Assembly: GCF_009604385.1 (NCBI RefSeq)
Contig: NZ_WEGJ01000001.1
Span: 248,001 to 312,000, forward strand
Length of the DNA: 64,000 nucleotides
Source of the DNA: Streptomyces smaragdinus
Lineage (GTDB): Bacteria; Actinomycetota; Actinomycetes; Streptomycetales; Streptomycetaceae
Reading direction: 5' to 3'
A model generated the notes under the pieces. The model had not been told where the DNA came from, did no database searches, and was given only the letters and a program-made list of their open reading frames with translations. Shown here one piece after another: positions 17,360 through 30,134 of the stretch (the first letter of the stretch is position 1; each line of letters opens with the position of its first letter). A program made the translations under genes and the position numbers.

Positions 17360-18181
17360 ATGGCTGGTAGCAAGGTCGGCAGCGGTGAGCGGGTGCCCAG
17401 GAAGGCCTACGAGCGCGAGCTGCTGCGCCTGCAGACCGAGCTGGTGAAGCTCCAGGAGTGGGTACGGGCCGAGGGCGCGCGACTCGTCGTCGTCTTCGAG
17501 GGCCGTGACGCGGCGGGGAAGGGCGGCACGATCAAGCGCGTCGCCGAGCACCTCAACCCGCGCGTGGCCCGGATCGCGGCGCTGCCCGCCCCGACCGAGC
17601 GCGAGCGCACCCAGTGGTACTTCCAGCGCTACGCCGCCCATCTGCCCGCCGCCGGGGAGATCGTGCTGTTCGACCGCAGCTGGTACAACCGGGCCGGGGT
17701 GGAGCACGTGATGGGCTTTTGCACCAAGGAGGAGCACGCGCGGTTCCTGCACCAGTGCCCGATCTTCGAGCGGCTGCTGGTGGAGGAGGGGGTGATGCTG
17801 CGCAAGTACTGGTTCTCGGTGAGCGACGCGGTGCAGGAGGAGCGGTTCCGCAGCCGGCTCGAGGACCCCACGCGGCGCTGGAAGCTCTCCCCCATGGACC
17901 TGGAGTCGCTGACGCGGTGGGAGGACTACTCCCGGGCCAAGGACGAGATGTTCGTGCACACCGACATCCCGGAGGCGCCCTGGTACGTCGTGGAGAGCGA
18001 CGACAAGCGCCGCGCCCGGCTCAACATGATCGCCCACCTGCTGTCCACGATCCCGTACTACGAGGTGGACCCGCCGGTCATCGAGTTCCCGCCGCGCCCG
18101 CCCCGGACCGGCTACGAACGCCCCCCGCGCACCCTGCAGACCTACGTCCCCGACCACGCGGCGTCCCTGTCGGCGCCCTGA
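17360..18181 (+). CDS. ppk2: Polyphosphate kinase 2 (PPK2)
   Basis: A 273-residue cytoplasmic enzyme that moves phosphate between polyphosphate and nucleotides. It has the P-loop FEGRDAAGKGGTIKR (Walker A), the catalytic Asp motif FDRSWYNRAGVEHVMGF and the lid region RLEDPTRRWKLSPMD, in the order of single-domain class I PPK2. ATG 17360 sits behind GGAGG; the longer upstream frame runs through the terminator and is not coding. It stands alone between a terminator and the DevR-like gene. A link to the neighbouring hypoxia/redox regulator is possible but only positional. Confidence 0.94.
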   Translation: MAGSKVGSGERVPRKAYERELLRLQTELVKLQEWVRAEGARLVVVFEGRDAAGKGGTIKRVAEHLNPRVARIAALPAPTERERTQWYFQRYAAHLPAAGEIVLFDRSWYNRAGVEHVMGFCTKEEHARFLHQCPIFERLLVEEGVMLRKYWFSVSDAVQEERFRSRLEDPTRRWKLSPMDLESLTRWEDYSRAKDEMFVHTDIPEAPWYVVESDDKRRARLNMIAHLLSTIPYYEVDPPVIEFPPRPPRTGYERPPRTLQTYVPDHAASLSAP

Positions 18182-18241
18182 CCCTCCCGCACCGACAAGT
18201 CCCCGCCGGCACCCCGGCAGGGACCGCCCAGGCCGGTGTCC

Positions 18242-18259
18242 AGGGGCCGTTCGGCCCTT
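18242..18259. promoter_or_regulatory. Candidate DevR-type operator upstream of the response regulator
   Basis: AGGGGCCGTTCGGCCCTT contains the perfect inverted repeat GGGCCG-TT-CGGCCC (18244-18257), 70 bases before the response-regulator ATG. DevR/DosR and related NarL-family regulators bind GGG...CCC palindromes of this size, so autoregulation is a reasonable inference. It could instead be a short hairpin of the ppk2 terminator region. Confidence 0.4.
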
Positions 18260-18326
18260 CTGCACGACCGCCGGCCGGGCCAGGATCCCACTGTCGCGCA
18301 CACGCCCGACCCGACCTGGAGCTTCC

Positions 18327-19025
18327 ATGGCAACCCCCGAGCCGTTCTCGGCGCAGAACCCGATCCGCGTGTTCCTCCTCGACGACCATGAGGTCGTCCG
18401 GCGGGGCGTACAGGATCTCCTCGAGGACGAACCCGACATATCGGTGGTTGGTACCGCCTCCACCATGGCGCAGGCGCTCGCCCGCGGCCCGGCGCTGCGC
18501 CCTCACGTCGCGGTGCTGGACGTCCGGCTGCCGGACGGCGACGGCATCTCCGTCTGCCGCGACCTGCGCTCCAAGATGCCCGAGCTGGCGTGCCTGATGC
18601 TCACGTCCTTCGACGACGAGGAGGCGCTGCTGGACGCCATCATGGCGGGCGCCTCCGGGTTCGTGCTCAAGCAGATCCAGGGCACCGACCTGATCAGCGC
18701 GGTGCGCACGCTGGCCGACGGGCAGTCGATGCTCGACCCGGCGACCACGACCCGGCTGATGAGCCGGCTGCGGGGCGAGACGGCCCCGGAGCGCGACCCG
18801 CAGGCCGAGGCGGTGGCCGAGCTCACCGAGCGCGAGCGGGACATCCTCGGGCTCGTCGGGGACGGGCTGACCAACCGCCAGATCGGCGAGCGGCTCTACC
18901 TCTCCGAGAAGACGGTGAAGAACCATATCTCGCGGATGCTCGCCAAGCTCGGCGTGGAGCGGCGTATCCAGGCCGCGATGCTCGCCAACCAGACCCCGCA
19001 GACACCGGACCGGCACCACGGATGA
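18327..19025 (+). CDS. DevR/DosR-like NarL-family response regulator
   Basis: A 232-residue two-component regulator. The receiver domain (~13-130) has the acidic pair D19/D20 and the phosphorylation site D65 in VLDVRLPDGDG. The C-terminal LuxR-type helix-turn-helix (~165-225) reads LTERERDILGLVGDGLTN and LSEKTVKNHISRMLAKL. The overall layout and the neighbouring GAF kinase match mycobacterial DevR/DevS and Streptomyces OsdR/OsdK, which control dormancy, hypoxia and stress genes. A GGGCCG/CGGCCC palindrome lies upstream and a strong terminator follows. The ATG is well placed, although no strong Shine-Dalgarno is evident. Confidence 0.92.
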   Translation: MATPEPFSAQNPIRVFLLDDHEVVRRGVQDLLEDEPDISVVGTASTMAQALARGPALRPHVAVLDVRLPDGDGISVCRDLRSKMPELACLMLTSFDDEEALLDAIMAGASGFVLKQIQGTDLISAVRTLADGQSMLDPATTTRLMSRLRGETAPERDPQAEAVAELTERERDILGLVGDGLTNRQIGERLYLSEKTVKNHISRMLAKLGVERRIQAAMLANQTPQTPDRHHG

Positions 19026-19033
19026 GGCTCGTC

Positions 19034-19077
19034 GGCTGTCGCCGGACCCCGTGCGCGCTCGGGGTCCGGCGACAGCC
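19034..19077 (+). terminator. Strong terminator after the response regulator
   Basis: A 17-bp perfect stem (GGCTGTCGCCGGACCCC with its complement) closes a 10-base loop, 8 bases after the stop at 19025. It separates the regulator from the nitroreductase gene, which must have its own promoter in the following 40 bases or rely on read-through. Confidence 0.88.
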
Positions 19078-19117
19078 TCTCGACCGCACGACTGACAGGT
19101 GACCGGGAGGAGGCACC

Positions 19118-20095
19118 ATGACACCCGTTCCCTTCGACGCCCGGCTGCTGGAGGAGCTGATCGGTGCCGCCGTGGCGGCGCCGTCGGTCTTCAACACGCA
19201 GCCGTGGCGCTTCCGCCTGGACACCCACTCCGGTGAGCTCGAGGTACGCGCCGTCCCCGGGCGTCAGCTGCGCCACCTCGACCCGTCCGGACGGGCCCTG
19301 CACCTGTCCGTCGGCGCCGCCGTGTACAACCTGCGGGTGGCGGCCTCCCACCACGGCTGGGAGCCGTCCGTACGGCTGCTGCCGGACCCGCGGCAGACGG
19401 ATCTGCTCGCCGCGGTCCGGCTCACCGGTCCGGTGCCGGCGGGCAGCCGTATCCGGGCCGGGCTGTACGGGGCGATCGGCAGCCGGCACTCGAGCCGGTT
19501 CCCGTTCTCCGACGCCCGCCCGCCGCGGGCGGTGCTGACGGAGCTCCGGGAGGCGGCGCAGGACGAGGGCGCCACGCTGGTACTCGCGGACGCCGGGCAG
19601 GCGGCCGGGCTGATGCGGCTGACCGCCGAGGCCGAGCGGCGCAACAACAAGGACCCCGAGCGCCGGGAGGAGAGCCGGCGCTGGATCCGCGAGGGCTCCG
19701 GGGACGGCCTGTCGGGCGCGGCGCTGGGTGTACGGGACGCCGCGGGCCGGGTCCCGGTCCGCGACCACACGGCCGGCCGGGGCACGGCGCTGCCCGCCGC
19801 CGCGTACGAGAGCGATCCGCTCGTCGCCGTGCTCGTCACCGCGCACGACGAGCGGGCCGACTGGCTGGGCGCGGGGCAGGCGCTGCAGAACGTGCTGCTG
19901 CGCGCGGCCCGGCACACCGTGCAGACGTCGCTGTTCCACCAGGCCGTCGAGTGGCCGGACCTGCGGGCCGAGCTGCTGCCGGAGACGGCGCGCCCCGGGT
20001 TCACGCAGATGCTGATCCGCCTCGGTTACGGTCCGCTGGGGCCGGGGACGCCGCGCCGGCCGGTGTCGGAGGTGCTGGACAACGGTGCCGGGTGA
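19118..20095 (+). CDS. Acg-like nitroreductase-fold protein
   Basis: A 325-residue protein with two nitroreductase-like halves. The N-terminal AAPSVFNTQPWRF is the signature of the Acg (Rv2032) group, and RHSSRFPF follows mid-protein. In mycobacteria Acg-type proteins belong to the DevR regulon and may hold rather than turn over flavin. Here the gene sits between a DevR-like regulator and a DevS-like kinase, the same association. GGGAGGAGG precedes ATG 19118. The 3' end faces the kinase gene with a 4-base gap. Enzymatic activity is not assured; sequestering flavin or sensing redox state is an alternative role. Confidence 0.85.
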   Translation: MTPVPFDARLLEELIGAAVAAPSVFNTQPWRFRLDTHSGELEVRAVPGRQLRHLDPSGRALHLSVGAAVYNLRVAASHHGWEPSVRLLPDPRQTDLLAAVRLTGPVPAGSRIRAGLYGAIGSRHSSRFPFSDARPPRAVLTELREAAQDEGATLVLADAGQAAGLMRLTAEAERRNNKDPERREESRRWIREGSGDGLSGAALGVRDAAGRVPVRDHTAGRGTALPAAAYESDPLVAVLVTAHDERADWLGAGQALQNVLLRAARHTVQTSLFHQAVEWPDLRAELLPETARPGFTQMLIRLGYGPLGPGTPRRPVSEVLDNGAG

Positions 20096-20099
20096 GGCC

Positions 20100-24227
<4,128 letters not shown>

Positions 24228-24343
24228 TCAGCGCTCGGGGTGTCTCACACGGTGTACAACGGCCCGTCCTTGCCTCGGTGATCACGGACGGCAGCACGAT
24301 ACGGAGACGCCGCGGTCCGGCACCACCGATTTTCCCCGCTTGA

Positions 24344-24388
24344 CTTTCCCGGCGGGAAAGTGAGACGCTTACTTTCCCGACAGGAAAG
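24344..24388. promoter_or_regulatory. Twin 17-bp operators before the membrane protein/regulator pair
   Basis: CTTTCCCG-G-CGGGAAAG (24344-24360) is a perfect inverted repeat. CTTTCCCG-A-CAGGAAAG (24372-24388) is the same 17-mer with two changes. The copies start 28 bases apart, 13 and 41 bases before the ATG at 24401. The first overlaps a TTGACT (-35-like, 24340-24345) and the second lies where transcription should begin. Binding would block the promoter; the likely ligand is the winged-helix regulator encoded as the second gene. Confidence 0.8.
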
Positions 24389-24400
24389 TGAGGTTTCACC

Positions 24401-24868
24401 ATGAGTGACGACATCGCTCCCGAACAGGCCCGGTCCGCCCTCGACGCGGTCGAGGGCGCCCGCCGCGCGGTGGGCGAGGAGGTGGGCCTGCCCCGGGGCT
24501 ACTGGTGGGCGATGGCCGCCGGCTGGCTCGTCCTGGGCGTGCTCGGGGACGTCGGACCGGTCTGGCTCGCCTCGGTGGCGACCCTGGCCTTCGGCGCCGG
24601 GCACTCCGTCTTCGCGACCCGGCTGCTGAGCGGCCGGCGGCGCACCGGCGGGCTGCGCGTCAGCGCCGACGTCGCCGGGCGGCGTACGCCCCTGATCGTG
24701 ATCGGCATGCTGCTCGCGCTCGTCGCGCTCACCATCGCCGCGGCGCTCGGGCTCGACGCGGACGGCACCGGTCACCCCTCAGTCTGGGCCGCGGTCATGG
24801 CCGCGCTCGTCATCGGGTTCGGCGGGCCGGAGATCCTGCGGGTGCTGCGCCGGTGGGCCCACGCATGA
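24401..24868 (+). CDS. Small membrane protein paired with a regulator
   Basis: A 155-residue protein with three or four hydrophobic segments: GYWWAMAAGWLVLGVLGD, VWLASVATLAFGAGHSVFA, LIVIGMLLALVALTIAAALG and VWAAVMAALVIGFGG. The stop overlaps the start of the winged-helix regulator (ATGA at 24865-24868), so both are co-translated. Such Streptomyces membrane protein/MarR-like pairs are common but undefined in function. Transcription is probably controlled through the twin operators just upstream. Confidence 0.8.
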   Translation: MSDDIAPEQARSALDAVEGARRAVGEEVGLPRGYWWAMAAGWLVLGVLGDVGPVWLASVATLAFGAGHSVFATRLLSGRRRTGGLRVSADVAGRRTPLIVIGMLLALVALTIAAALGLDADGTGHPSVWAAVMAALVIGFGGPEILRVLRRWAHA

Positions 24869-25167
24869 CGCGGGCGCGGTTCGACGAGCTGATCCACCCG
24901 AGCACCCGGCTCACCCTGGTCGCGACCCTCGCCGCCGCCGACTGGGCGGAGTTCGCCTTCCTCAAGGAGCGGCTGCGGCTCTCCGACTCGGCCCTGTCCA
25001 AGCAGCTCGCCACGCTCGAGGAGGCCGGATACGTGACCACCGAACGCCGGCCGGCCGGCACCCGGCGCAAGGTCCGGGCCCGGCTGACCCCGGCCGGCCG
25101 CGAGGCCTTCGACGGCCATGTGGCCGCCCTGCGGGCGATCGTGGCGGAGGCCGGCCCCGCGGAGTGA
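24865..25167 (+). CDS. Winged-helix (MarR/PadR-like) regulator
   Basis: A 100-residue single-domain DNA-binding protein. The recognition region is RLRLSDSALSKQLATLEEAGYVTTERR followed by a wing (GTRRKVRARLTPAGREAF), as in compact MarR-type regulators. It is translationally coupled to the membrane protein gene. It probably represses this operon by binding the two 17-bp palindromes at 24344-24388. No sensor domain is present, so the signal may come through the membrane protein or by dilution. Confidence 0.85.
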   Translation: MTRARFDELIHPSTRLTLVATLAAADWAEFAFLKERLRLSDSALSKQLATLEEAGYVTTERRPAGTRRKVRARLTPAGREAFDGHVAALRAIVAEAGPAE

Positions 25168-25300
25168 GCACCGTGGCGTTGCGTGTACCCGGCGGTCGTC
25201 GGCGCAAGGCCCTCTTCCGCTCGGGCGCGACGCGGGTACCGTCTCCTTCCGTGGGCCCGGCGGCCGTCGGGCCCTCTCCGACGACCTCGCGGTGGTGCGG

Positions 25301-26182
25301 ATGACGACCGACGCCCCTGACGTGCCCACCCTCCGCTCCCGGCTCGACGCGGCCGGCTATCTCGCCGACGACGCCCTCACCACCGCCCTGGTGCTGGCCG
25401 TACGCATGCGCCGGCCGATCCTGCTCGAGGGCGAGCCCGGCGTCGGCAAGACGGAGGCGGCCCGCGCGCTGGCCTCCGTCCTGGACACCCCGCTGATCCG
25501 GCTGCAGTGCTACGAGGGGCTGTCGTCGGCGGAGGCGCTGTACGAGTGGAACTATCCCCGGCAGCTGCTCGCGATCCGGCTCGCCGAGTCCCGCGGTGAA
25601 CAGCTGCGGGACGCCGATCTGTTCGGCGAGGAGTATCTGCTGGCCCGGCCGCTGCTCGCCGCGATCTCCCATCCGGGGCCGCGGCCGGCGGTGCTCCTGG
25701 TCGACGAAGTGGACCGGGCGGAGGACGAGTTCGAGGCGTTCCTGCTGGAGCTCCTCGCCGACGCGGCGGTGACGGTGCCGGAGCTGGGCACGCGCCGGGC
25801 GGCGGTGCCGCCGGTGGCGGTGCTCACGTCGAACCGGACGCGGGATCTGCACGACGCCCTCAAGCGCCGCTGCCTCTACCACTGGATCGCCTATCCGGAC
25901 GCGGACCGGGTGGCGGCGATCATCCGGCGCCGGGTTCCCGGGTCGGGGGACCTCGCCGGGCAGGTGGCGCGGGCGGTGGGGTGGCTGCGTACCCGGGGGC
26001 TGACGAAGCCGCCGGGGGTCGCCGAGGCGATCGACTGGGTGGGCGCGCTGCGGACGCTGGGCCTGTCCGCGCTGGACGTGGAGGGGGCGGACGTGACGCT
26101 GGGGACGGTGCTGAAGTACGCGGAGGATCTGGACGCGGTCCGGGAGCGGGGGCTGGCGGGGCTGGTCGAGGCGGATGCGTAG
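25301..26182 (+). CDS. MoxR-type AAA+ ATPase
   Basis: A 293-residue MoxR/CoxD-class AAA+ protein. It has Walker A GEPGVGKTEAA, Walker B VLLVDEVDRAEDEFEAFLLE, sensor-1 LTSNRTRDLHDALKRRC and a C-terminal lid. It probably works with the VWA protein encoded 12 bases downstream, as in CoxD-CoxE and MoxR-VWA chaperone pairs that insert metals or activate enzymes. ATG 25301 removes a non-homologous upstream extension. No carbon monoxide dehydrogenase genes are nearby, so the client is unknown. Confidence 0.92.
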   Translation: MTTDAPDVPTLRSRLDAAGYLADDALTTALVLAVRMRRPILLEGEPGVGKTEAARALASVLDTPLIRLQCYEGLSSAEALYEWNYPRQLLAIRLAESRGEQLRDADLFGEEYLLARPLLAAISHPGPRPAVLLVDEVDRAEDEFEAFLLELLADAAVTVPELGTRRAAVPPVAVLTSNRTRDLHDALKRRCLYHWIAYPDADRVAAIIRRRVPGSGDLAGQVARAVGWLRTRGLTKPPGVAEAIDWVGALRTLGLSALDVEGADVTLGTVLKYAEDLDAVRERGLAGLVEADA

Positions 26183-26194
26183 GGCGGGTCCGGC

Positions 26195-27322
26195 GTGAGT
26201 GATCCGGGGGTGCCTCCGGGCGACCTGGCCGGCCTCGCCGCGGGATTCGCCGGGGAGCTGCGCCGGGCGGGGCTCGCGGTGAGCCCCGGGCAGGCGGAGC
26301 GTTTCGCGGGGGCGGTGGCGCTGCTGGCGCCCGGGACGCGGGCGGAGCTGCGGAACTGCGCGCTGGCCACGCTGGTGTGCGGGCCCGGGGAGATCGACGT
26401 GCTGGACGCGGTGCTGCGGCGGGTGTTCGCCGGCTCCGCTGCCGATCCCCGGGCGTCGCGGCCGGCGCCCGTCTTCGGCGCCACCGCCGCGCGGACGGCC
26501 GCGGACGGTGCGGCGCGCGGTGCCGGGGAGGGGACGCGGGAGCTGCCGGTACGGGCCGTCGCCAGCGCCACCGACCGGCTCGCCACCCGGGACTTCGCCG
26601 GCCTCACCCCGCGGGAGCTCGCCGAGCTCGCGACCGTGATGCGCACCATCGTGCTGAGCACCCCGGCCCGCCTCTCCCGCCGCCGGCGCCCCTCCCCGCA
26701 CGGCGGCGGGATCGACCTGCGCGCCACGCTCGCCGCCGCCCGCCGCACCGGCGGCCACCCGCTGCGCCTGCGCCGCTCCGCCCCGCGCCCCCGGCCGCGC
26801 AGGCTGGTGGTGCTGTGCGACATCTCGGGGTCGATGGAGCCGTACGCCCGCGCGATGCTGCAGCTGCTGTACTGCGCGGCGGGCGGACGGCGGGCCGAGG
26901 TGTTCACGTTCGCCACCCGGCTGACCCGGCTCACGCCCGTCCTGCGCGGCGCCCGGCCGTCCGCCGCGCTGAGCCGGGCCGGGAAGGCGGCGAAGGACTG
27001 GTCGGGCGGCACCCGCATCGCGGACAGCCTGGCGGAGTTCAACACCCGCTTCGGGCGCGCCGGCCTGGCCCGCGGCGCCGTCGTGCTGATCGTCTCCGAC
27101 GGCTGGGACACCGGCGACCCCGCGGACCTGGGCAGACAGATGGCCCGCCTGTCACGGGTCACGCACCGGATCGTCTGGGTCAACCCGCGCACGGCCACCC
27201 CCGGCTTCCGCCCCCTGACGGGCGGGATGGCCGCGGCGTGGCCGTACTGCGACGCGGTGGTCAGCGCGCACAGCCTCGCCGCGCTCGGTGAGCTGACGGC
27301 GGCGCTGGCGGGCCGGCCCTAG
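26195..27322 (+). CDS. VWA-domain protein (CoxE-like) partner of MoxR
   Basis: A 375-residue protein with a C-terminal VWA domain. Its metal-binding MIDAS motif is CDISGSMEPYARAM, with the downstream acid in VSDGWDTGDP. The N-terminal half is the helical region typical of CoxE/YehP-type proteins. GTG 26195 lies 12 bases after the MoxR stop, so the two form an operon. VWA partners deliver or hold the client of the AAA+ ring. The 3' end overlaps the convergent class V aminotransferase gene by 4 bases. Confidence 0.9.
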   Translation: MSDPGVPPGDLAGLAAGFAGELRRAGLAVSPGQAERFAGAVALLAPGTRAELRNCALATLVCGPGEIDVLDAVLRRVFAGSAADPRASRPAPVFGATAARTAADGAARGAGEGTRELPVRAVASATDRLATRDFAGLTPRELAELATVMRTIVLSTPARLSRRRRPSPHGGGIDLRATLAAARRTGGHPLRLRRSAPRPRPRRLVVLCDISGSMEPYARAMLQLLYCAAGGRRAEVFTFATRLTRLTPVLRGARPSAALSRAGKAAKDWSGGTRIADSLAEFNTRFGRAGLARGAVVLIVSDGWDTGDPADLGRQMARLSRVTHRIVWVNPRTATPGFRPLTGGMAAAWPYCDAVVSAHSLAALGELTAALAGRP

Positions 27323-28515
27323 AACGCGAGCAGTCCCTCGAGCAGCCGGTCCACGTCATCGTCGTTCGTGTACGGCGCCATCCCGATCCGCAGCCCGCCG
27401 CCGTCGCCCAGTCCCAGCCTGCGGGACGCCTCCAGGGCGTAGAACGAGCTCGACGGGGCGCTCACCCCGCGCTCCGCCAGCATCCGGTACGCGTCGGCGG
27501 TGTCGCGGCCCTCGATCGTGTAGAGCAGCGTCGGCGTGCGGTGCGCCGCCCGGGAGTGGCAGACGAACCGGGCGTCCGCCGCGAGCCCCTCCTCGACCCG
27601 CCGCCGCAGCCGGTCCTCGTGCTCCTCCACCGCCGCGAACGAGGCGGCCAGCCGCGCCCGGCGGTCACCGGACGCCCCCTCGTCCAGCCCGGCCAGGAGG
27701 TCGACGGCGGCCGTCACGCCGGCGAGCAGCTCGTACGGCAGCGTCCCGTACTCGAACCGCTCGGGGACCTCGTCGGTGGACGGCAGCAGCTTGTCGGGGG
27801 TCATCGTGCCGAGCAGTTCGGGCCGGGCGGCGAGGACGCCCGGGTGCGGGCCGAGGAACTTGTACGGGGAGCAGGTGAAGAGGTCCGCCCCCAGCGCCTC
27901 GACGTCGACGTGCGCGTGAGCGGTGTAGTGCACCCCGTCGACGTGCAGCAGCGCCCCGGCGTCGTGGACGAGGCGCGCGACGGCGGGGAGGTCGGGGCGG
28001 GTGCCGATGAGGTTCGACGCGGCCGTCACCGCGACCAGGCGCGTGCGTCCGGAGAGCACCGCCGCGACGGCGGCCGGGTCCAGCTCGCCGGTGGCGGGGT
28101 CGAAGTCGGCCCAGCGGACGGTGGCGCCGGCGGCCTCGGCGGCCTGCACCCAGGGGCGGATGTTCGCGTCGTGGTCGAGGCGGCTGACGACGACCTCGTC
28201 ACCGGCGCCCCAGCCCTTGGCGAGCGTCCGCGCCACGTCGTAGGTGAGCTGGGTGGCGCTGCGGCCGAAGACCACCCCGCGGGGCACCACGCCCAGCAGG
28301 TCGGCCACGGCGGCCCGCGCGCCGGCCACGATCTCCCCGGCGCTGCGCTCGCCGGGGGTGATGGTGCCCCGGTTGGACAGCGGACCGGCGAGGGCGCCGG
28401 CGATGGCGTCGATGACGGGGGCGGGGGTCTGCGTGCCTCCGGGACCGTCGAAGAAGGCGGTCCCGCTCTTGAGGGCGGGGATACGGTCACGGAGCGCGGC
28501 TATGTCCAGGGTCAC
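27319..28515 (-). CDS. Class V aminotransferase, cysteine desulfurase-like
   Basis: A 398-residue PLP enzyme. It has the N-terminal FFDGPGGTQTP, the cofactor region LHVDGVHYTAHAHVD and the Schiff-base lysine motif CSPYKFLGPHPG. It fits the VC1184-type cysteine desulfurase-like subfamily, which differs from IscS/SufS and whose substrate is not established. No iron-sulfur assembly genes are near. The likely start is GTG 28515; the upstream ATG at 28551 adds only a few residues. Upstream it diverges from the GAPDH gene. Confidence 0.85.
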   Translation of the reverse strand: MTLDIAALRDRIPALKSGTAFFDGPGGTQTPAPVIDAIAGALAGPLSNRGTITPGERSAGEIVAGARAAVADLLGVVPRGVVFGRSATQLTYDVARTLAKGWGAGDEVVVSRLDHDANIRPWVQAAEAAGATVRWADFDPATGELDPAAVAAVLSGRTRLVAVTAASNLIGTRPDLPAVARLVHDAGALLHVDGVHYTAHAHVDVEALGADLFTCSPYKFLGPHPGVLAARPELLGTMTPDKLLPSTDEVPERFEYGTLPYELLAGVTAAVDLLAGLDEGASGDRRARLAASFAAVEEHEDRLRRRVEEGLAADARFVCHSRAAHRTPTLLYTIEGRDTADAYRMLAERGVSAPSSSFYALEASRRLGLGDGGGLRIGMAPYTNDDDVDRLLEGLLAF

Positions 28516-28688
28516 GCCCGCCACAGTCACCCACCGCGCGCCCGGTTTCAAGGGGGCCGGATGACGATCGCGTCACCCCCCTCCCCGTACCTCCGCAGGT
28601 CGGAGCCCTGCCACCGGCCTGCCGGTGTCATGATCGAAACCGGACCCGGTTACCATGTGAGCGCCCTCTAGCTCGAAAGTGAAACGCC

Positions 28689-30134
28689 GTGACTGTCAAC
28701 GACGACTCGTTCACCAACTGGAAGATCCGCGAGGAGATCGCGGAATCGATGATCCCGATCATCGGGAAGCTGCACCGGGAACGGGACGTGACGGTCCTGG
28801 TCCACAGCCGCTCCTTGGTGAACAAGTCGGTGGTCAGCCTGCTGAAGACCCACCGCTTCGCCCGCCAGATCTCCGGCGCGGAGCTCTCCGTCACCGAGAC
28901 CATGCCGATCCTGCAGGCCCTCGCCGGCCTCGACCTCGGCCCGTCCCAGATCGACATCGGCATGCTCGCCGCGCAGTACCGCGCCGACGACCGCGGTCTG
29001 AGCGTCGAGGACTTCACCGCCGAGGCCGTCGTCGGCGCCACCGGCGCCAACAAGGTCACCCTCGGCGACGGCCGCGACGTCGTGCTGTACGGCTTCGGCC
29101 GCATCGGCCGGCTCGTCGCCCGGCTGCTCATCGAGAAGGCCGGCTCCGGCCACGGACTGCGGCTGCGCGCCATCGTGGTGCGCCGCGGCGGCGACCAGGA
29201 CATCGTCAAGCGCGCCTCGCTGCTGCGCCGCGACTCGATCCACGGCCAGTTCCAGGGCACGATCACGGTCGACGAGGCCGAGAGCACGATCGTCGCCAAC
29301 GGCAACGCGATCAAGGTGATCTACGCCGACGACCCGGCCCACGTGGACTACACCGAGTACGGGATCAAGGACGCGATCCTGATCGACAACACCGGCCGCT
29401 GGCGGGACCGCGAGGGCCTGTCCACGCACCTGCGCCCGGGCATCGCGACGGTCGTCCTCACCGCGCCCGGCAAGGGCGACGTGCCGAACATCGTGCACGG
29501 CGTGAACCACGACACGCTCAAGCCCGACGAGCGGATCCTGTCCTGCGCCTCCTGCACCACCAACGCGATCGTCCCGCCACTGAAGGCGATGGACGACGAG
29601 TACGGCGTGCTGCGCGGCCACGTGGAGACGGTCCACTCCTTCACCAACGACCAGAACCTGCTGGACAACTACCACAAGTCCGACCGGCGCGGCCGTTCCG
29701 CCCCGCTCAACATGGTGATCACCGAGACCGGTGCCGCCTCCGCCGTCGCCAAGGCGCTGCCGGAGCTGAAGGCGAAGATCTCCGGCAGCTCGATCCGCGT
29801 CCCCGTGCCGGACGTCTCGATCGCGATCCTCAACCTGCAGCTGGGCCGCGAGACCACCCGCGAGGACGTCCACGACTACCTCCGCGAGGTCTCCCTCACC
29901 TCCCCGCTGAAGCGGCAGATCGACTTCATCAGCGCACCCGACGCCGTCTCCAGCGACTTCATCGGCTCGCGCCACGCCTCGATCGTCGACGCCGGCGCGC
30001 TGAAGGTCGACGGCGACAACGCGATCCTCTACCTCTGGTACGACAACGAGTTCGGCTACTCCTGCCAGGTCATCCGGGTCGTCCAGCACGTCTCCGGCGT
30101 CGAGTACCCGACCTACCCGGCGCCGGCGGTCTGA
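28689..30134 (+). CDS. gap: Glyceraldehyde-3-phosphate dehydrogenase with long N-terminal extension
   Basis: A 481-residue protein; ordinary GAPDH has about 335. Residues ~125-480 are a complete enzyme with the Rossmann motif LYGFGRIGRLVARLL, catalytic CASCTTNAIVPPLKAM, His in VHSFTNDQNLLDNYHK and a C-terminal WYDNEFGYS. The first ~120 residues are an all-helical extension also seen in a minor class of actinobacterial GAPDHs. This is probably an accessory, not the main glycolytic enzyme. GTG 28689 lacks a strong Shine-Dalgarno. A perfect palindrome follows as terminator. Confidence 0.9.
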   Translation: MTVNDDSFTNWKIREEIAESMIPIIGKLHRERDVTVLVHSRSLVNKSVVSLLKTHRFARQISGAELSVTETMPILQALAGLDLGPSQIDIGMLAAQYRADDRGLSVEDFTAEAVVGATGANKVTLGDGRDVVLYGFGRIGRLVARLLIEKAGSGHGLRLRAIVVRRGGDQDIVKRASLLRRDSIHGQFQGTITVDEAESTIVANGNAIKVIYADDPAHVDYTEYGIKDAILIDNTGRWRDREGLSTHLRPGIATVVLTAPGKGDVPNIVHGVNHDTLKPDERILSCASCTTNAIVPPLKAMDDEYGVLRGHVETVHSFTNDQNLLDNYHKSDRRGRSAPLNMVITETGAASAVAKALPELKAKISGSSIRVPVPDVSIAILNLQLGRETTREDVHDYLREVSLTSPLKRQIDFISAPDAVSSDFIGSRHASIVDAGALKVDGDNAILYLWYDNEFGYSCQVIRVVQHVSGVEYPTYPAPAV

